A stretch of DNA of 64,000 nucleotides, taken from CADEED01 sp043747835. GTDB taxonomy: Bacteria; Pseudomonadota; Gammaproteobacteria; Steroidobacterales; Steroidobacteraceae. The stretch spans positions 60,561 through 124,560 of the forward strand of contig JAYTOK010000153.1 of NCBI GenBank assembly GCA_043747835.1, read 5' to 3'. A program made the translations under genes and the position numbers. Position 1 is the stretch's first letter. Each line of letters starts with the position of its first letter. Of this stretch, positions 62,587 through 64,000 are shown piece after piece. Below the pieces are notes generated by a model that ran no database searches, was not told the DNA's origin, and saw nothing but the letters and a program-made list of their open reading frames with translations.

Positions 62587-62903
62587 GGACGCACTCCAGA
62601 TAGAAAGAAGCCGCGGGCATCGGCGACGCGCGCGGCTTCCGGATGAATTGAAGACTGACTAGGGTTGGGTTGTCCGTGGGTTCGAAGCCCACGGAGCAAA
62701 AAATTCTTGTTTGGAGCAGAGCGTGGGCGCGCGGGTGGGATTGCGAGCAACGCGGGAGCGTTGCTCGCCCCTCGAGGACTCGGGGCCACAGTCGCGGACG
62801 CTCCTGTGTCCAACTTTGCTCCGCAAAGTTGTGCGCGTGGCGCGGGATGTCTACGCCCCCGTCTAGGATTCGGACGAATCCCGCGAAGTACAACTTCGAG
62901 ATT
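62587..62903. other. Hairpin-rich non-coding region upstream of the autotransporter
   Basis: Several strong stems occur in succession: TCCGTGGG/CCCACGGA around a TTCGAAG loop (62673-62695), an 11-bp stem GCGAGCAACGC/GCGTTGCTCGC (62743-62768), CCTCGAG/CTCGGGG-type pairing (about 62770-62784), and AACTTTGC/GCAAAGTT (62812-62830). No open frame here looks like protein. The region separates the adhesin start from tRNA-Ser. It could be the structured 5' leader of the adhesin mRNA, a small RNA, or a non-autonomous mobile element. Confidence 0.6.
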
Positions 62904-62993
62904 TGGCGGAGAGGGTGGGATTTGAACCCACGAGCCCCGTGAGGGACTGCCGGTTTTCAAGACCGGTGCATTCAACCGCTCTGCCACCTCTCC
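62904..62993 (-). tRNA. tRNA-Ser (UGA)
   Basis: The minus strand folds as a class II tRNA. The acceptor GGAGAGG pairs with CCTCTCC followed by discriminator G and an encoded CCA. The D-arm region is GCAGAGCGGTTGAATGC, the anticodon arm CCGGTCTTGAAAACCGG has anticodon TGA, a long variable arm GTCCCTCACGGGGC is present, and the T-arm is GTGGGTTCAAATCCCAC. The long variable arm and UGA anticodon identify serine. Confidence 0.97.
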
Positions 62994-63231
62994 GGCGGAT
63001 GCGGATTGCGGGCGCAGGCTAGTGCAAAGCCCCCTCGCGGTCCAGCCGGTGAGCAAACGGTCCATGTGATACCTCCCAGGCCCTCCATTCCATAGGCGTA
63101 GGGGTTTCGCGGCAATCGACCAGAGGACCTAACCCCTGGGCTTAAGACCTTCGGCCTATGCAATTAGCACTATGCAAAAAGCCGAGTGTGAACTGTGGCT
63201 AGCAACGTGAAGGATTCTTTAAGATGAGCGC
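62994..63231. other. Intergenic region between tRNA-Ser and the response regulator
   Basis: There is no gene. It must hold the tRNA promoter (minus) and the regulator promoter (plus). TAAGAT at 63220-63225 is a possible -10 box; if used, transcription would begin at or next to the GTG at 63232. Sequences related to ACCCCTAGGGGT occur as halves (GTAGGGGT near 63100, TAACCCCTGGG near 63129). Confidence 0.45.
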
Positions 63232-63900
63232 GTGAAGCTGCTCATCATCGACGACCATCCGCTGTTTCGTGACGGCCTCGCGGCGCTGCTGCGCCAGGCC
63301 TCACCGGACAATGTCGTCACGCCCGCCTCTTCCGCCGAGGACGCGCTCGAGCTCGCCGACGAACAGATCTTCGACGCGGTGTTCATGGACTTGATGATGC
63401 CGGGTCTCTCGGGTGAAGCGGCGGTGCGCGAGTTTGCGCGCCGTCATCCCGAGCTGCCGGTCATCGTGTTGTCGAGTTCGGAGAGCGCCAGCGACGTGCG
63501 CCGCGTGTTGAACGCGGGCGCGTCGGGATACATACCCAAATCCGCGACGGCGCAGACGGTGGTCTCGGCGCTCAAGCTCGTGCTCTCGGGCAACATCTAT
63601 GTGCCGCCCCTGCTGGTCGCCGCCACTGCCCCATCGATGGATCGAGGCCCGGGCGGACCGCGCGCGGTCTCGCAGCTCACCGATCGGCAGGTCGACGTGC
63701 TGCGCTATCTGAAGGACGGGCTGACCAACAAGGAGATCAGCGCCAAGCTCGGCATCGCCGAGAAGACGGTCAAGGTGCACATCGCCGCGATCTTCAAGGC
63801 CCTCCATGTGGTCAACCGGACTCAAGCGGCGAAGTTTCTGCACGATTCTCCGGAACTGCTGCGGGATGTATCACGCAGTCCGCCAGCAGATGCCGGATAG
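63232..63900 (+). CDS. LuxR-type (NarL-like) response regulator
   Basis: A 222-residue protein. The receiver domain covers residues 1-125 with Asp53 (AVFMDLMMPGLSG), Asp7/Asp8 in LLIIDDHPLFRDG and Lys in YIPKSAT. The GerE helix-turn-helix at 145-205 reads LTDRQVDVLRYLKDGLTNKE, ISAKLGIAEKTVKVH. The GTG at 63232 is the only sensible start (MKLLIIDDHP). Its last 89 bases overlap the convergent hybrid kinase gene on the other strand, which may be its partner. Confidence 0.95.
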   Translation: MKLLIIDDHPLFRDGLAALLRQASPDNVVTPASSAEDALELADEQIFDAVFMDLMMPGLSGEAAVREFARRHPELPVIVLSSSESASDVRRVLNAGASGYIPKSATAQTVVSALKLVLSGNIYVPPLLVAATAPSMDRGPGGPRAVSQLTDRQVDVLRYLKDGLTNKEISAKLGIAEKTVKVHIAAIFKALHVVNRTQAAKFLHDSPELLRDVSRSPPADAG

Positions 63901-64000
63901 CCGCGTGCAGCCGGCTGTTCGCCACAGGCTTGTGCAGTAGCAGCAGTCCGCTCTCCTGCGCTTCTCGCAGACGGTCCGGCGCGGTGTCGCCGGTGATCAG
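63812..64000 (-). CDS. Hybrid histidine kinase, C-terminal receiver end (cut by window edge)
   Basis: The visible 62 codons read LITGDTAPDRLREAQESGLL, then LLHKPVANSRLHAAIRHLL, ending with a short tail (ETSPLESG). LITGDTAPxRLREA...LLHKPV is the typical C-terminal end of a receiver domain in hybrid sensor kinases, with the conserved Lys-Pro. It stops at 63812-63814, inside the 3' end of the convergent regulator gene. The rest lies beyond the window. Confidence 0.85.
   Translation of the reverse strand: MITGDTAPDRLREAQESGLLLLHKPVANSRLHAAIRHLLADCVIHPAAVPENRAETSPLESG

Noticed and set aside
62673..62695. A second tRNA gene suggested by the T-arm-like hairpin.
   Set aside because: No matching acceptor, D or anticodon arms are found within tRNA length on either side.

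Overview
The window is a GC-rich (roughly two-thirds G+C by eye) bacterial chromosome segment. The gene content suggests a free-living gammaproteobacterium of the Xanthomonadales/Steroidobacterales type. The clues are a large TonB-dependent receptor of the Xanthomonas/Caulobacter carbohydrate class, many short palindromic REP-like elements built on GGGGACAGGCACC / GGGGTCAGGCCCC, periplasmic glycan-degrading enzymes and two-component hybrid kinases. The taxonomic call is inference; no rRNA gene is present.

Region 1 (1-19,300) is a urea module. On the minus strand, an apparently single transcription unit runs porin - urtABCDE - ureD - ureA - ureB - ureC - ureE - ureF (ureF is cut by the left edge). 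It covers outer-membrane entry, ABC uptake, the apo-urease subunits and the nickel-delivery chaperones. Divergent from it is a very large NCS1-permease/hybrid histidine kinase fusion preceded by a textbook sigma-54 promoter, followed by its overlapping LuxR-type response regulator. ureG, the GTPase for urease maturation, sits about 15 kb away, paired divergently with a small His-rich membrane protein. The porin-urt-ure operon and the ureG locus share a CGTCAAATGAC box, which suggests one regulator controls both. REP elements have inserted inside ureD without breaking its frame.

Region 2 (19,300-36,500) is mainly carbohydrate and envelope functions. It holds a GH51 arabinofuranosidase, a FadR-type regulator and a TonB-dependent receptor (an arabinan-type utilisation locus), then a thioesterase and an exported unknown protein. 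Next is a YtrA-type GntR regulator driving two ABC exporters, one of whose ATPases is fused to a membrane acyltransferase. After these come a Tat-exported Gfo/Idh/MocA oxidoreductase, a CE7 esterase-SGNH hydrolase fusion and a TonB-like anchored envelope protein.

Region 3 (36,500-49,200) is mixed housekeeping and stress genes: a DEAD-box helicase, an AI-2E family transporter, a cardiolipin synthase-like phospholipase D, a hybrid kinase, a GFA-fold protein, exonuclease III, an ArsR-AHSA1-GST operon whose operator overlaps the start codon, and an outer membrane protein.

Region 4 (49,558-62,586) is one 13-kb gene for a 4342-residue autotransporter adhesin with about 54 copies of a Gly-rich AQSxGGGGG repeat. 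Upstream are a hairpin-rich non-coding stretch, tRNA-Ser(UGA), and a LuxR-type response regulator that overlaps tail-to-tail with a hybrid kinase running off the right edge.
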